A DNA stretch of 64,000 nt from Shewanella cyperi (GCF_017354985.1 NZ_CP071501.1:2313501-2377500); one strand, 5' to 3'; positions 52,443-63,700 are shown, counted from the stretch's first letter. Notes: a model not told the origin generated them from the letters alone. Made by a program: numbers and translations.

Positions 52443-52563
52443 AAACTTTCCCTTTAAGGTCTTGTGCCAACTGTCCATCTATCAGTTTCAAATTTGATAA
52501 AGGCCAAGGAGTCAGAGCCGCTTATTACACTTTGGGACTCGGACTATCTACGCTGACGCAACG

Positions 52564-52613
52564 GGAAGCCCCTCTTTCCCGCATCGAAGACTTGCCTCGA
52601 TACTTTGCCTGCT
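52564..52613. repeat. 50-bp repeat, copy B
   Basis: Second copy of the repeat at 51779, 122 bases upstream of the secreted-protein gene on the minus strand. Confidence 0.9.
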
Positions 52614-52682
52614 AAGTCTCAAACAAAATTGGCCATTTAAATCATTGCATTACTGTATGCCACCAAGCTTAAGATGACAAAG

Positions 52683-52712
52683 AAAAAACGCCGCAGTATG
52701 CGGCGTTTTTTT
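52683..52712. terminator. Terminator of the membrane protein gene at 52770
   Basis: ACGCCGCA/TGCGGCGT stem with A and T runs on both sides. It resembles the hpd terminator at 51225 in sequence. Confidence 0.8.
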
Positions 52713-52769
52713 ATGGCTTAAAGCAGAATGACCCGTGCTGAAATCCTGCAGAAAAACAGCGAGAGGCGA

Positions 52770-53321
52770 CTAATTACTGAAGGTGCCGGGCAGGACATTT
52801 TCGGTAATAAATACCATGGCAACGAAGGCCGCCGCTTGCGCGAGCACCAATGCGGGTATCATCAGCAAGATGTTATTGCGCCAATATCTTTTCAGTGTTT
52901 TTTCGGTGCCGAATTTGCGTTTCAGATACAGCGCATCTTCTTCCGGAGGCAGTTTAACCCGACTGTAATCACTGACACCGATAAAGCCGGCCAAAATCAA
53001 CCCCAGGACTATGACCAAGGGAACGGCTCCTCTGGTCGCAACCGCGCCCAGAGCTATGGCCGACATAACCAACAACAGATAACCCAGATAGCTGATGATT
53101 TTGAAGGAACTGCTCAATCCCCGGCCATGGATACGAATTATCAGTGAACACCAAAAACCAGCCACGGGAATGATTACCAGCGAGGCATTTGGGATCATTG
53201 CATGAAACACAAACCAGGCGGCGAGAAATGGCAAGCTCCAGAAGCCCAGCATCAGGCTCGCCAGAATGCCATTTTGTTTACGTAATTTGTTATCCAAGCT
53301 GATTTCCACTGTCTCTTGCAT
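52770..53321 (-). CDS. Membrane hypothetical protein
   Basis: 183 residues from the ATG at 53321, with AAGGA upstream; the longer frame to 53363 is not needed. Four to five hydrophobic helices lie between about residue 20 and the C-terminus. Between them is a loop with LPPEEDALYLKRKFG. No family is recognised. Base composition is like the core. Confidence 0.75.
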   Translation of the reverse strand: MQETVEISLDNKLRKQNGILASLMLGFWSLPFLAAWFVFHAMIPNASLVIIPVAGFWCSLIIRIHGRGLSSSFKIISYLGYLLLVMSAIALGAVATRGAVPLVIVLGLILAGFIGVSDYSRVKLPPEEDALYLKRKFGTEKTLKRYWRNNILLMIPALVLAQAAAFVAMVFITENVLPGTFSN

Positions 53322-53551
53322 CTTAATTTCCTTATCACTGGTCATGAACTTATTTGCGGCCATATGATATTTATTTTCCTGAGAAACACCAGAGACTTAC
53401 TGATTTATCGCCCCTGGTGCAGTCACTTACCCCAGTGGTGACACCATGACAAAGTGGATTATCCTGACTGGGCAATGCTGCCCCCGTTGCAACTGTTGAA
53501 GACGGGCTATGATCTGATAAACCCTTTTTTCTTTTGGGGATAGCAGCCAAG

Positions 53552-54421
53552 ATGAGGCATACCACACCGCTTTCCGCCCACTTTCGTGACAAGCACATCT
53601 GGCTGGATATGGGCTTGTTGGCGCTCTTGTGTGTGGTGGCAGCCTTCATTCCCATTTTGAAAATCGTGCCCTTGGTGGCGGGACTGGAGCTGTTCAGCTT
53701 CTTTTGTTTTCATCTGGCTCCGGAGCGCAGCCGCTTTCAGCTGCAGGGCTTTTTGGGGGGCTTTATCTCCAGCACGGCTGTATATTTACAGGTGCTGAAT
53801 GACAAGAAATTTGCTGCCAGCCGGGAGCGGGATTTACGCCTGACCCTGCTGTTTGCGCTCTGTGCCATGTTGCTTGAATGCCTGATGATTGTCTGGTTTC
53901 TGTCGGGCTCACTGGCCTGGACATACTACCTGCCCTTTTTGATTCAGCTGCTGCTGATTGTCTGCGTGATTGTTTTCCTCAATGCCCGGAAGGGGCACTA
54001 TCCCGAGGCGCTGGAACATGACAACGCCGGCATGGCGGAGATTGAGCTGCTGAACGACCATCCGATACTGTGGAAAAACGTCATCAAGCTGTCGGCGCTG
54101 ATCTTTATCCTGGTCTATGGCATGCATTTCATTGGCAGCGAACTGGAGCTGTCCCGCAATATCAGCACCCTGTTGATTTCCCTGTTCGAAGCCCATGCCG
54201 TCTTGGCGTCAGTGATGACGGAGCAGTCGCTATATACGCAGCAGACGGGGCTGCTGACGCAGTTTATTCTCATTCTCTGTGGCAATGCCCTGAGCAAATC
54301 CTTTTTGGTGTACAAGGGCAGCAACCTCAAGCAGAAAGCCTGGCTGATTGGCCTGTTGCTGAGCAGTTTCCTGTTCAGTCTCGGCCTCAGTTTCACCATC
54401 AGCGCTGCCGTGGGCAACTGA
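53552..54421 (+). CDS. DUF4010-like membrane protein
   Basis: 289 residues with about eight helices. The C-terminal half (HPILWKNVIKLSALIFILVYG, EAHAVLASV, ILILCGNALSKSFLVY) follows the DUF4010 pattern found at the end of MgtC/SapB-like proteins. The N-terminal half is different and shorter. The ATG at 53552 is chosen over an upstream TTG. Function is unknown. Confidence 0.75.
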   Translation: MRHTTPLSAHFRDKHIWLDMGLLALLCVVAAFIPILKIVPLVAGLELFSFFCFHLAPERSRFQLQGFLGGFISSTAVYLQVLNDKKFAASRERDLRLTLLFALCAMLLECLMIVWFLSGSLAWTYYLPFLIQLLLIVCVIVFLNARKGHYPEALEHDNAGMAEIELLNDHPILWKNVIKLSALIFILVYGMHFIGSELELSRNISTLLISLFEAHAVLASVMTEQSLYTQQTGLLTQFILILCGNALSKSFLVYKGSNLKQKAWLIGLLLSSFLFSLGLSFTISAAVGN

Positions 54422-54480
54422 TAGCACCCGCCCGATAACGCTACAGGCTCAGGCGCTTCAATCCGACCGGATCCCGGCAT

Positions 54481-54502
54481 AGGTATACAGATCTGTATAC
54501 CT
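54481..54502. promoter_or_regulatory. Perfect 22-bp palindrome
   Basis: Half-site AGGTATACAGA followed by its exact complement. It lies 59 bases past one gene end and 27 bases before the terminator shared with the convergent protease. It lacks a loop or a T run, so it is DNA-binding in style rather than a terminator. Confidence 0.6.
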
Positions 54503-54528
54503 GACAGGCACGGGTTAACAGGGCAAAA

Positions 54529-54556
54529 AAAAGAACCTTCCGAAGAAGGTTCTTTT
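54529..54556. terminator. Terminator between the DUF4010-like gene and protease 1
   Basis: AAAAGAACCTTC/GAAGGTTCTTTT stem, loop CGAA, active in both directions. Confidence 0.92.
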
Positions 54557-54594
54557 GCTGTCGAATTGCTGCTGCAGCAATTTATCCTGATGGA

Positions 54595-57500
54595 TTATGC
54601 CACTTTACGGCGACGCAACCAGGCCAGAGGCGCAGTCAACAGGAGCAGCATGCCGGCGGCACCACCACTGCTGTCTTTTGCAGGTTCCACAGCTACCGGA
54701 GCAGCGCTGACCTTAACAGTCGTAGTCACTGAGTTGCTCATAGTGCCGTCGCTGACTGTCAGGGTAAATTGATGTTCACCCACAGCCAGACCCGAGACTG
54801 TTGCTACCGCGGCATTGGCGTTGCTGATGCTGCCGTCACTGCCTGACCAGCTATAGGTCATTGAATCGCCATCGGGATCCATAGAGGCAGAGCCATCCAG
54901 AGTCGCAGTTTGGCCTTCGGTGATGTCAACCATGTTGGCTGCCTTGGCAATGGGAGCATCGGCTACCGGTGTGACCGTCAGTTCGAAGCTGGTGCTGGCG
55001 GCATCACTTGGATTCTTACTGTCAGCAACAGTAATAGTCACAGTGGTTTTACCGGTGAAGTTAGCTTCAGGAACCACGGTCACGGTCGCGCCCGGCTCAT
55101 TACCGCTGGCGAAACCAGTCACATGCTCACCCGACACACTGATGGTATTGGCAACAGTGTTGTCATCGGAGTAAGCCACCACAATACCTTCAAGCTTGGT
55201 ATCTTCGGCGATTGTCTGGCTACCGATGGCACCGACCTTGATGTTGCTTGGTACGTTCAGGTAATGCGCCACCATTTCGGAAGGCAGACCACTGCGCTCA
55301 ATGCTGACTTCGATAGGTGCCTGATTACCGGCGGCATCATTCTTCACCTTGACCTGGAACTCGATGTCGAATTGGCTGCTCTCTGGACCCACATAGTCAT
55401 AACAGACCACCAGATCGTTCTTCAGTTTGCCCTTCAGATCGTTGAAGCCAAACTCAGTGCCGAGCCAGCCCTTTTCAGGACCGAAGACACCGCGGAAGCC
55501 ATCGAAACCATGGATACCAATGGCGCCCAAACCTTCTTCATTGGCAAAGTCGATGTTGTCGTAGGCCATGATGACCTCATAGCCACCATCACTGAAGTCA
55601 TAATTCAGGTTCAGCATCATCTCGAAGTCATAGGAGTCACCTGCATCACTGTAGGAAGTCTGACCGGTCAACCAGTCATAATCCTGATAGGTGGTGCGGG
55701 CATTGTCCCACTCGGTGAAGATGCGACCATCGCCGGTAAAGCCCATGGTAATACCCGAGTTGTTCTTGGGCGACCACAGATCCACGTTATAGGGCGTGCG
55801 GAAATAGCGCCAATCCAAATCACCCTGACTGTTGAACGTGATACCGCGCCACAGCGGAGCTATCAAGGCGTCCGGGAAGCCCTGGAAGTTCATCGGATAT
55901 TGATCAGGCCAGAACAGTGGCATGTCATCCAGCTGCATCAGACCTATGGGGCTCACGGTCAAAGTGGTGAATTGACCATCAGGATCCTGGTTGTTGTACA
56001 AATTGGCATAGGCACCGTTACCGTAGTACCAAGACAAAGGCAACTGCAGGGTTTCATTCCAATTACCACCCCAGATAGGGTTCAGGCCGAGTTCCCACAG
56101 ATCCATATAGCCATTGGGCTTGGATTGGCCGTAGTTAGGCATATGACACATAGCGTCATTGTCACTGGTGGTGACCTTATACTCCTTGGCCCAATCTTCG
56201 CTGTGAGGTTGCATTGACGTCAGGCTGAAACCGTTATCGGTCACGGTCAGACCCTCAGCGTTAATCGCTTTGGACACCTTAACCGAACCCGGTACCAGAG
56301 CCAGGTTGTCGGGCAGCATGCTGCTGATACCTATCTCATGATCGTAACCATCGAGGTTTTCCATCACATGCAAACGCATATTGACCACATCGCCGGCACG
56401 GGCTTGGGTTTGCGAGCCCATGAGGGAGACCTCATTGTCACCCCGCACCATGCGCAGTGGAATTTGCGCTATGTTATCGGGCTGGGTGGCGTCGGTACCC
56501 ACCTGCAGCATGGAGTAATAAACATCGCCCTTGACCGCACCCTCAAGATCCCAACGCAGTGATATATCGGCCGCGTTCAGACCATCCAGTTGTGCAGGTC
56601 CGGTGGCTGTGAGCTGATTGGAGCCGTCTTTACCTACTATGGCCGTTGCCACCTTGTAAGTATCGAAAGTCGCCTTCGGGTCTTCATAACTGTGCTGGAA
56701 GTTGTTCACAACCACCCAGTATTGGCCTGGCTGTGGATTGTTGATATTACAGTAATCCACAATGGCTTCTGAGCTGGAGGCACAGATGGCTTCTTCGTCC
56801 CACTGGGGCTGGCCATCACCGTTGGCGTCAAACCCGATGAACACATCGGCATCACCGGCATAATACAACTTATCCTGGGGGGCTGTGGTCGCGCTGCGGG
56901 CCAACACTTCCACCATCAGGCGTGATGTTCCCTCGGGCACAGTGACCAGGCTGACATCCGAGGTGGCATCCACTTCATGGCTGCAATAATAACCACAGAC
57001 ATACCATGGGTCGCCTTCGGGATCTTTCTGTGGCAGTGTGACGTCACGTACTTCGGCCTTAACCGGCGCTGCTGCAGCGTAAACAGGCGTGGAGACTTCC
57101 GGCAGCATCAGGTTACTGATTTGATGCTCGCCCTGGTCACGATTCACCACAAAACCAACCGCATCGGGCATATTACGATTGTCATACTTGACCGCGACCG
57201 GCAAATACACAGATGGAATATCCATCTGACGCGGCACCAGGCGTACGGAACCCCAGACTTCAGCCTCAGAATTGGACACTCGGCTTTGGCTGTTGAGGAT
57301 CTTGGCGGTAAAGACCACAGACTGGGTTTGACCGGCCTTCAGACTGAAATTAGCCGGCTTGGCCTCAATACTCAGGCTGACCTCATCACCCTGGGCTTCC
57401 ACACTCCAATCACCGTCGCGGACGGCCTTGAAGGTACGCACCCAGGTACAGGTCTCACCGCAGTGCATGTTCACCAGCTCAGGCATGTTCAATTGACGCA

Positions 57501-59868
57501 CCATGCCGCCGTTGGCAGGATCGGCATTGCGGAAATTGTCTATGGTTTCATCGAGCAACAGACCGCTGTTGATGGCGGCCAAAACATCTACCCGACCTGA
57601 ACCCGCACGATAGGTACCGGCATCTTCCAATTCAGCCCAGGAATAGGGACGGAAACGGACATCCTGTACTGCGGTCATCTGCATGGCATTTTGCAATTCA
57701 GATGCGGTCCAATCAGGATGCGCCTGACGTACCAGCGCCATGGCACCGGCCACATGAGGGCTCGCCATGGAGGTACCACTCATCATGGTCCAGTCACTGG
57801 CTGTGGGTGATACGTTGAACGGTTGGTCATCACTGTTCGCGGCGAAGATGTTGACGCCGGGAGCCGTGATCATGGGGATCAGATGCTCCTCGACATAGTT
57901 GCTCGGACCACGGGACGAGAAGTCCGCCAGAATGTCGGCCTGGCTCTCATCTATGGTACGTTCAATATGGGATGCGGTGATCTCAGCTGTGTGGAAAGTA
58001 CCCGTGCCCACCCACTGTTTCAGGTAATAGGCATCGTTGTAGCCTATGTGAATGCCCGGAACTGAATAGATGTCATTGAAGGTCATGCCTTCGGGCACAG
58101 AGGTATCCCAGTTGGTATTGGCCAGAATGAACCCGCCGGCACCACCGGCCTTGACGTTGTCAGCCTTGGCGACCCGGGCAATATCACCGCGATCACAAAT
58201 GACTATGTCGTCGGCCTGGAAGGTTCCCGCCGGGAACGGCACGTTACAACTGGCAGCACTGTAGGCGTCGCTGGTGTCCGGATCGGGGTAATTGGCGGCA
58301 TATACCACGTTACCCACAATGCCACCGCTCAGGCTCTTGCCCTGTATTGTGGAAGGCATCCAGCTGGTGCTGTCACTGTTGAAGTTGGTCAGGCTCTTGC
58401 CAACGACTTCAATGGTACGGCCTGAAGTTGCCGCTGCCACGTTAAGCAGCCAGGGGGAACTGTGGTCGATATAGCTGAAAATTTCATTATGGCCATTAGA
58501 GCCATTGTTGCCGGCAGCCACGGCAACCAATACGCCCGCTTCATGGGCGTTCAGGAATGCCTGCTCCAGTGGACTTTCCCAGGGAGAATTCTCCTGACCA
58601 CCAATGGAAAAGTTAATGACATCTACACCTGCTGTGATGGCGTCTTCAATGCCCTGCACCAGCACATCGCCTGGACAACCGACATAGACATCTCCAGCGC
58701 CACCGGGGTAACAAACCTGGAAGGCGACTATGTTGGCATGGGGCGCCACACCGGATACGCGGTCAAAGGTAAAGCCGGTGTCGATACCATGGCTCATGGC
58801 ACCACCGGATTGCTGGTAAGGCGCGTTTAATACCACGTTACCCGCGGCAGTGCTGGCGGTATGTGAACCGTGGCCCGCATAATCCTCACCAAAACGCGGG
58901 CGGATTTCTTCCAATGGGTCCCAGGGCAAATGATCCGGAGCCTGGAACTCTTCAGCTGAGTACACATCGGTGATCTTCTCGTAGCTGAAGACGCCGATCA
59001 GCTTGTCGTTACAGCGGTCGGCAAACTCGCTCTTGGCACAATCACCCAGATAGTTACCAGCGCCCAGAGGGTTGCTGACGGTGTAACCGTCATCGCCGGT
59101 GGCCTTGAAGCTGCGATGGTCGGTGTTGATACCTGTATCAACGATACCGACTACAATGCCCTCACCCTGGTAAGGCGTATTGTTGACGTTCTCACCGCTC
59201 CAAACCTTGTCGGCACCAATGTGGGTCGGACCGTAGTCCGTTTGCAGATGGTACATCTGGCTCTTGGTGATTTTTTTGACTTGAGGCAGTGTCGACAGTT
59301 TTACCGCTTCGGCCTGGCTCATTTTCACACTGAAGCCATTCAATACCTTGCTGTAACGCATCTTGGGTGTGAGTTGACGACCCACCACACTGCTGGCACT
59401 GGACAGGAGTTTGTCCTGAGCCTGCATCAGCTTGTATTCCTGGCTGGATGCGGTCGGAGACTTGAATGCCGCTGCACCCAGGCGTTTTGTGCCTGTTGCC
59501 TTGGTATTGGCAGTGGCACCGGTACGCACGTTTTGGCTGCTTGCCAGAGCGCGTTGTTGCTCGATGACAGTGTCGCCGTACAATTCAACAATGTAATCAA
59601 ATTCGCCTTGGGCATCCTCGGCTTTCGCCATGAATTTTTGGTCGGGAGAATTACGTTTCAGCTGAACGTTAACGCCATTATTACGTTTAACGGCATTGCC
59701 GTTTTTATTAATTCGTTGGCGTTGCTGCTCCATAAATTCAGCGCTGGGCAGCTTAATAGGATTTAGCTTGGCTTCAGTTGTAGTACCAGGGGTAGCCAGT
59801 ACTGCGGTCGCCATCCCCGCGCCGTAAATGGCGGACAGCGTAGCGAGGGTGAGAGTCTTTAATTTCAC
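54595..59868 (-). CDS. Secreted S8 family serine protease with GlyGly-CTERM tail
   Basis: 1757 residues. The start is GTG with GGGAGG five bases upstream. A signal peptide and an I9-like propeptide (VKKITKSQ) precede the subtilisin domain: Asp near 241 (VGIVDTGINTDH), His near 336 (GHGSHTASTAAG), Ser near 700 (GTSMASPHVAG). A protease-associated (PA) domain is inserted near 530-600. Later parts are beta-rich, with an Ig/PKD-like module near 1650-1720 and the sorting tail SSGGAAGMLLLL-hydrophobic-RRRK, cut by rhombosortase. Type II secretion and surface release are expected. Confidence 0.95.
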   Translation of the reverse strand: MKLKTLTLATLSAIYGAGMATAVLATPGTTTEAKLNPIKLPSAEFMEQQRQRINKNGNAVKRNNGVNVQLKRNSPDQKFMAKAEDAQGEFDYIVELYGDTVIEQQRALASSQNVRTGATANTKATGTKRLGAAAFKSPTASSQEYKLMQAQDKLLSSASSVVGRQLTPKMRYSKVLNGFSVKMSQAEAVKLSTLPQVKKITKSQMYHLQTDYGPTHIGADKVWSGENVNNTPYQGEGIVVGIVDTGINTDHRSFKATGDDGYTVSNPLGAGNYLGDCAKSEFADRCNDKLIGVFSYEKITDVYSAEEFQAPDHLPWDPLEEIRPRFGEDYAGHGSHTASTAAGNVVLNAPYQQSGGAMSHGIDTGFTFDRVSGVAPHANIVAFQVCYPGGAGDVYVGCPGDVLVQGIEDAITAGVDVINFSIGGQENSPWESPLEQAFLNAHEAGVLVAVAAGNNGSNGHNEIFSYIDHSSPWLLNVAAATSGRTIEVVGKSLTNFNSDSTSWMPSTIQGKSLSGGIVGNVVYAANYPDPDTSDAYSAASCNVPFPAGTFQADDIVICDRGDIARVAKADNVKAGGAGGFILANTNWDTSVPEGMTFNDIYSVPGIHIGYNDAYYLKQWVGTGTFHTAEITASHIERTIDESQADILADFSSRGPSNYVEEHLIPMITAPGVNIFAANSDDQPFNVSPTASDWTMMSGTSMASPHVAGAMALVRQAHPDWTASELQNAMQMTAVQDVRFRPYSWAELEDAGTYRAGSGRVDVLAAINSGLLLDETIDNFRNADPANGGMVRQLNMPELVNMHCGETCTWVRTFKAVRDGDWSVEAQGDEVSLSIEAKPANFSLKAGQTQSVVFTAKILNSQSRVSNSEAEVWGSVRLVPRQMDIPSVYLPVAVKYDNRNMPDAVGFVVNRDQGEHQISNLMLPEVSTPVYAAAAPVKAEVRDVTLPQKDPEGDPWYVCGYYCSHEVDATSDVSLVTVPEGTSRLMVEVLARSATTAPQDKLYYAGDADVFIGFDANGDGQPQWDEEAICASSSEAIVDYCNINNPQPGQYWVVVNNFQHSYEDPKATFDTYKVATAIVGKDGSNQLTATGPAQLDGLNAADISLRWDLEGAVKGDVYYSMLQVGTDATQPDNIAQIPLRMVRGDNEVSLMGSQTQARAGDVVNMRLHVMENLDGYDHEIGISSMLPDNLALVPGSVKVSKAINAEGLTVTDNGFSLTSMQPHSEDWAKEYKVTTSDNDAMCHMPNYGQSKPNGYMDLWELGLNPIWGGNWNETLQLPLSWYYGNGAYANLYNNQDPDGQFTTLTVSPIGLMQLDDMPLFWPDQYPMNFQGFPDALIAPLWRGITFNSQGDLDWRYFRTPYNVDLWSPKNNSGITMGFTGDGRIFTEWDNARTTYQDYDWLTGQTSYSDAGDSYDFEMMLNLNYDFSDGGYEVIMAYDNIDFANEEGLGAIGIHGFDGFRGVFGPEKGWLGTEFGFNDLKGKLKNDLVVCYDYVGPESSQFDIEFQVKVKNDAAGNQAPIEVSIERSGLPSEMVAHYLNVPSNIKVGAIGSQTIAEDTKLEGIVVAYSDDNTVANTISVSGEHVTGFASGNEPGATVTVVPEANFTGKTTVTITVADSKNPSDAASTSFELTVTPVADAPIAKAANMVDITEGQTATLDGSASMDPDGDSMTYSWSGSDGSISNANAAVATVSGLAVGEHQFTLTVSDGTMSNSVTTTVKVSAAPVAVEPAKDSSGGAAGMLLLLTAPLAWLRRRKVA

Positions 59869-60678
59869 GTTGCCTCCCGTGTCGGTTCACCTGCATAAAT
59901 GAGATAAACACGATCGGTGTGATTAGTTTTGTTATTCCTTCATATTTGCCAATGCACAAAATAACTGTAACCACATCGCATCCTTCTGCCCGTTAATATT
60001 CTTTCCAATAAAATATGTAAGCGGACAATAAACTCTGCGGTCGATAAATCAAGCTTCAGTCACAGTGCATCAGTGGCGAAACTCTGGCAAATACCAGGTA
60101 ACGAGTCAACACACCAAAATCCTTGATAATACACACAAAAAACCACCATTAACCTTTACTTTCAAACGCTTACAGCCATGTGTCATCAATGTATTACCCA
60201 TGTGACAATTTGTTACCGAAGTGTTTTATTGAGGTGCCAACTTGTACAACAATCTCTTTGGCATAAAAAAGGAAAAAACTATAACGCAAATACACATAAA
60301 TTGAGATATCACCGCCGCATCCACCGGGCAACAGGACTCTATTCCAGACAACATTTTGAGTCAGAAATAAATAACTGCAAGCGCAATTCAAACAAATAAC
60401 CCTATTATCAATCACCTATGCAAATATATAAGATTGAATCATATGGCACATTCACAAATACATTGAGAACACTGTGACCTACAGGAACGCCAACAGTTAA
60501 AACAGTAATAGATTTGCACAAGATTAAATATAGCAGCAAACTTATCAAAATTAATACCAAGGCATATTCCAAGCTCAATAATCCAAGATACATTTGTCAA
60601 AATAATGTTTTATTTTAGGGCGCGTTTTCTGAGTTGTACGCGAAATATTGGGTTGGCGGTGATAAATACGGCACAATA
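59869..60678. other. Long AT-rich intergenic region between the two proteases
   Basis: About 810 bases with no supported gene; small open frames lack ribosome binding sites. It is AT-rich, probably holding the promoter and a leader for the downstream protease. Several TGTGAC/GTCACA-like half-sites occur (near 60180-60210 and 60473) but no complete CRP site was seen. Confidence 0.5.
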
Positions 60679-60680
60679 AA

Positions 60681-60704
60681 AAAGGCCACCCTGAGGTGGC
60701 CTTT
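60681..60704 (-). terminator. Terminator of the second protease
   Basis: AAAGGCCACC/GGTGGCCTTT stem with loop CTGA; A run on the + strand gives the T run on the minus strand. Confidence 0.9.
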
Positions 60705-60718
60705 CCAATTGCTTAATA

Positions 60719-63700
60719 TCAGCCCTGCTTGTTCATCTTGCTGCTCATGGGGCGGCTCATGGGGCGGCTCATATTGCGGCTCATGTTTCGATAAGCCAGC
60801 ATCAACAGGCCCAGCAGCAGTGCGGGCACTGAGGTGGTACCGCCTGAGGTGTCCTTTGCCGGCTCTGAAGCGGGTGGTGCCGGATAGGTACAGGAACCGT
60901 CATCGGTATTGGCATTGCCATCGAAGTTGGTTGCCGAGCTGTCGGTACAACCATACTCGATACCGTCTGATGTCACGGTCAGCATAAAGCTGGTGGACAT
61001 GGCATCGTTCGGGAAGGCATTGTCAGCCACTGTCACTGTTACCCTGGTCTCACCATACCAGTTGGCCTCAGGGATCAGGTCGAAGCCGGCACCGGAACCA
61101 TGACCATGCACCACCGCAGTAATATGCTCACCGCTGACGCTGATGGTATTGGAGACGGCATCCTTGTCGTGGTAAACCACTTCGATGCCTTCGATGGCGG
61201 TATTTTCCATTGTGGTCAGATCAGCCATGGCTGCCAGGGTGATATTACCCGGTACAGACAGCTTGTAGGTGGCCGTCATGGTTTCGATACCTTCGATTTC
61301 ACTGTTCACTTCAACGGCCAGATTGCGAGCCAGGCTGTCAAAGCCAACCTTGGCCTGGAATTCGATATCGAATGCGGTGGCCTCAGGACCATCGTAGTCG
61401 TAACAGATCACCAGACCGTTTTTCAGCTTCTCGTTGATGCTGCCATGGGTGAAGGAATCGGCCAATACACCATCAATCGGCGCGTAAGTACCACGCTGAC
61501 CATGATAACCGTACATACCTACAGAGCCGTTATAAGCCCGAGATTCATCGCCAGGATAAAGCGGATATTCCGGATGACCATCTGCGTCAAATACCAGATT
61601 ATCGTAGGCCATGATCACTTCAGGATGGTTAGCCTCATGGTTGTAATCCATGTAGATATAGGTTTGGAAGTCATAGTTGTCCCCCCAGGATTGCCACTCC
61701 AATTCCCAGGTATCCCAGTTAAGAACAGGTACCTCGGTTTCAGCACCGCGCCAATCAACCAGCAGCATTTTGGGGCTTTCGTCATACAAGACTGTCATAC
61801 CCGTATGGCTATCCCAGGTATCGACCAGTGGCGTGCCCAATGAACCATAAAACTCCGTGGTGCGGTACAGAGGTGCAATCATGGAATCTGGGATCGCGCC
61901 GTACATTGAATTAAGGAAGTGCTTATCAAATGGCAGATCAAACTCAGCAATCAACCATGGGTCGCCGCCCAACTTCACATAACCCATTGGCGATACGGTG
62001 AACTGCGGGTAAGACACATTGTCCTGGTTATTATACAGGGCAAAGTTGGTGTCTTCGTAATCCCAAAGATCCTTATAACGCAGGCTGAAGGCTTGATAAT
62101 CCTCGCCGGGATCATCTTGAGCCCCCCAGTAACCGCCCATTTGTGGCTTAATGCCCAGACTCTCATAGATAGGCATATATTTGCCATCTGAGGTGTAGGG
62201 CACGCGACACATGGCGTCGGTTTCGTTGGTGGTGATCTTATAACTGCGGGCACGATCGCTTGCATCCGCCTGCATACCTGTCAGGGTAAAGCTATTCCCA
62301 TCCACGTTCAGCTCAGCGCTGACGCGCGGGTTGCCGATATGGGGCTCACCCACCAGGGTCATGCCCTGTGGCAGGTTGGCTTTGATGTCAAAATGACGGT
62401 CGTAACCCAACATGTTGGGCAACACAGACACCTTGAAATCCACCACATCGCCGGGACGGGCCTGATCCTGAGAGGCCTTGATGCTGATGTCGTTGGCACC
62501 GCGTTTGATCACAAAGGGTACTGTGCCCAAATTGCCGGCATCGGCTGCGGACGTTCCCAGATCGATGGCACCGTATTTCAGCTCACCGGGTTCGAAGCTG
62601 TCGAAGTTCCAGTTCAGCGCCAGGTCCACCATAGTTGTGGCAGCGTTCAGCTCTGTGCTGGTGCTCACCGACACTTCACTGGTTTCTTCACCGGAAACCA
62701 CACCTATGGCATAGCGATAAACATCTGACAGACCTTCATTACGGAAATCATTGCGGTAGTTGTAGAACACAACCCAATAATCACCCGCATCAGGATTATT
62801 GATAGAACAGTAATCCTGCACCACACGTTCGGAAGATGACCAACAGATGGTCTCTTCGTCAAAGTCAACTTGGTGGTTGCCGTTCAGATCGCGACCAACC
62901 AGTACGTCAAGGTCGCCCGCCCACCAGATGCTTTCCGCTGTGGTCGATATGGTCTCCAGCGCTTCGGCAAACAGACGTTTGCTGCCGGCCGGCACATTCA
63001 CCCAGTGGGTCTTGGTCGGGGTGAAATCGTGGTCGAAATACACGCCGGTAAAGTCCAGATCCTCAGGGAACTCCCCGGTAAAGTACTGGGTATCCGCCAG
63101 GAAGGCACGGCCGTGCAGCTCGGTAGCCTTGCTGACAGGCACATTGTTGACCATCAACTTATCGGCATTGCGGTGTGCAGTGGCGCTCAACATCTTGGGC
63201 ATGTTGTTGCGGCTCACCTTCATTTTCACCGGCCAGTGTGCCTCGGGCAGAGAGGTTTCTACCGGGGTAAATTTCACATCGCCCCAAAGGTAGGTATTTT
63301 CCAGTCTGTCCTGCACTGTGGTGGCTTCCAACACGCGCGCCTTGACTATGATGGTCTTGGTTTCACCGGCTTTGAGGGTAAATTCAGACGGATAGACATC
63401 AAACTGGATGCTGACCGCATCATGGTTTGGTGCCGCGCTGACCTTCCAGCTGCCATCACGGGTCGCCTTGATGGTGCGAACCCAGCTGCAGTTGATTGCA
63501 CAGCTGGTATCCACCAGGTTGGGTACGTTCAGATCGGCCGGATCGCCACCGTTGTGCGGATTGGCAAGACGCATGTTTTCCGCGGTCTCATCCATCACGA
63601 AACCGGCATCGATCGCCGCTTCAACATTTACCAATCCAGAACCACCGTGGAAGTAAATGTCTTTTTCGACAATCTTGTCACCCGAGTTGGGCTGAACTTG

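Noticed and set aside
54481..54502. Palindrome considered as a LexA (SOS) box
   Set aside because: The LexA order CTGT-N8-ACAG is reversed here (ACAG inside, CTGT after), and no SOS gene is adjacent.
54910..56217. 435-codon + strand open frame within the protease gene
   Set aside because: Antisense shadow of the S8 protease; no start signal or family.
60178..60593. Small open frames in the AT-rich region between proteases
   Set aside because: Short, no ribosome binding sites, overlapping on both strands; composition alone explains them.
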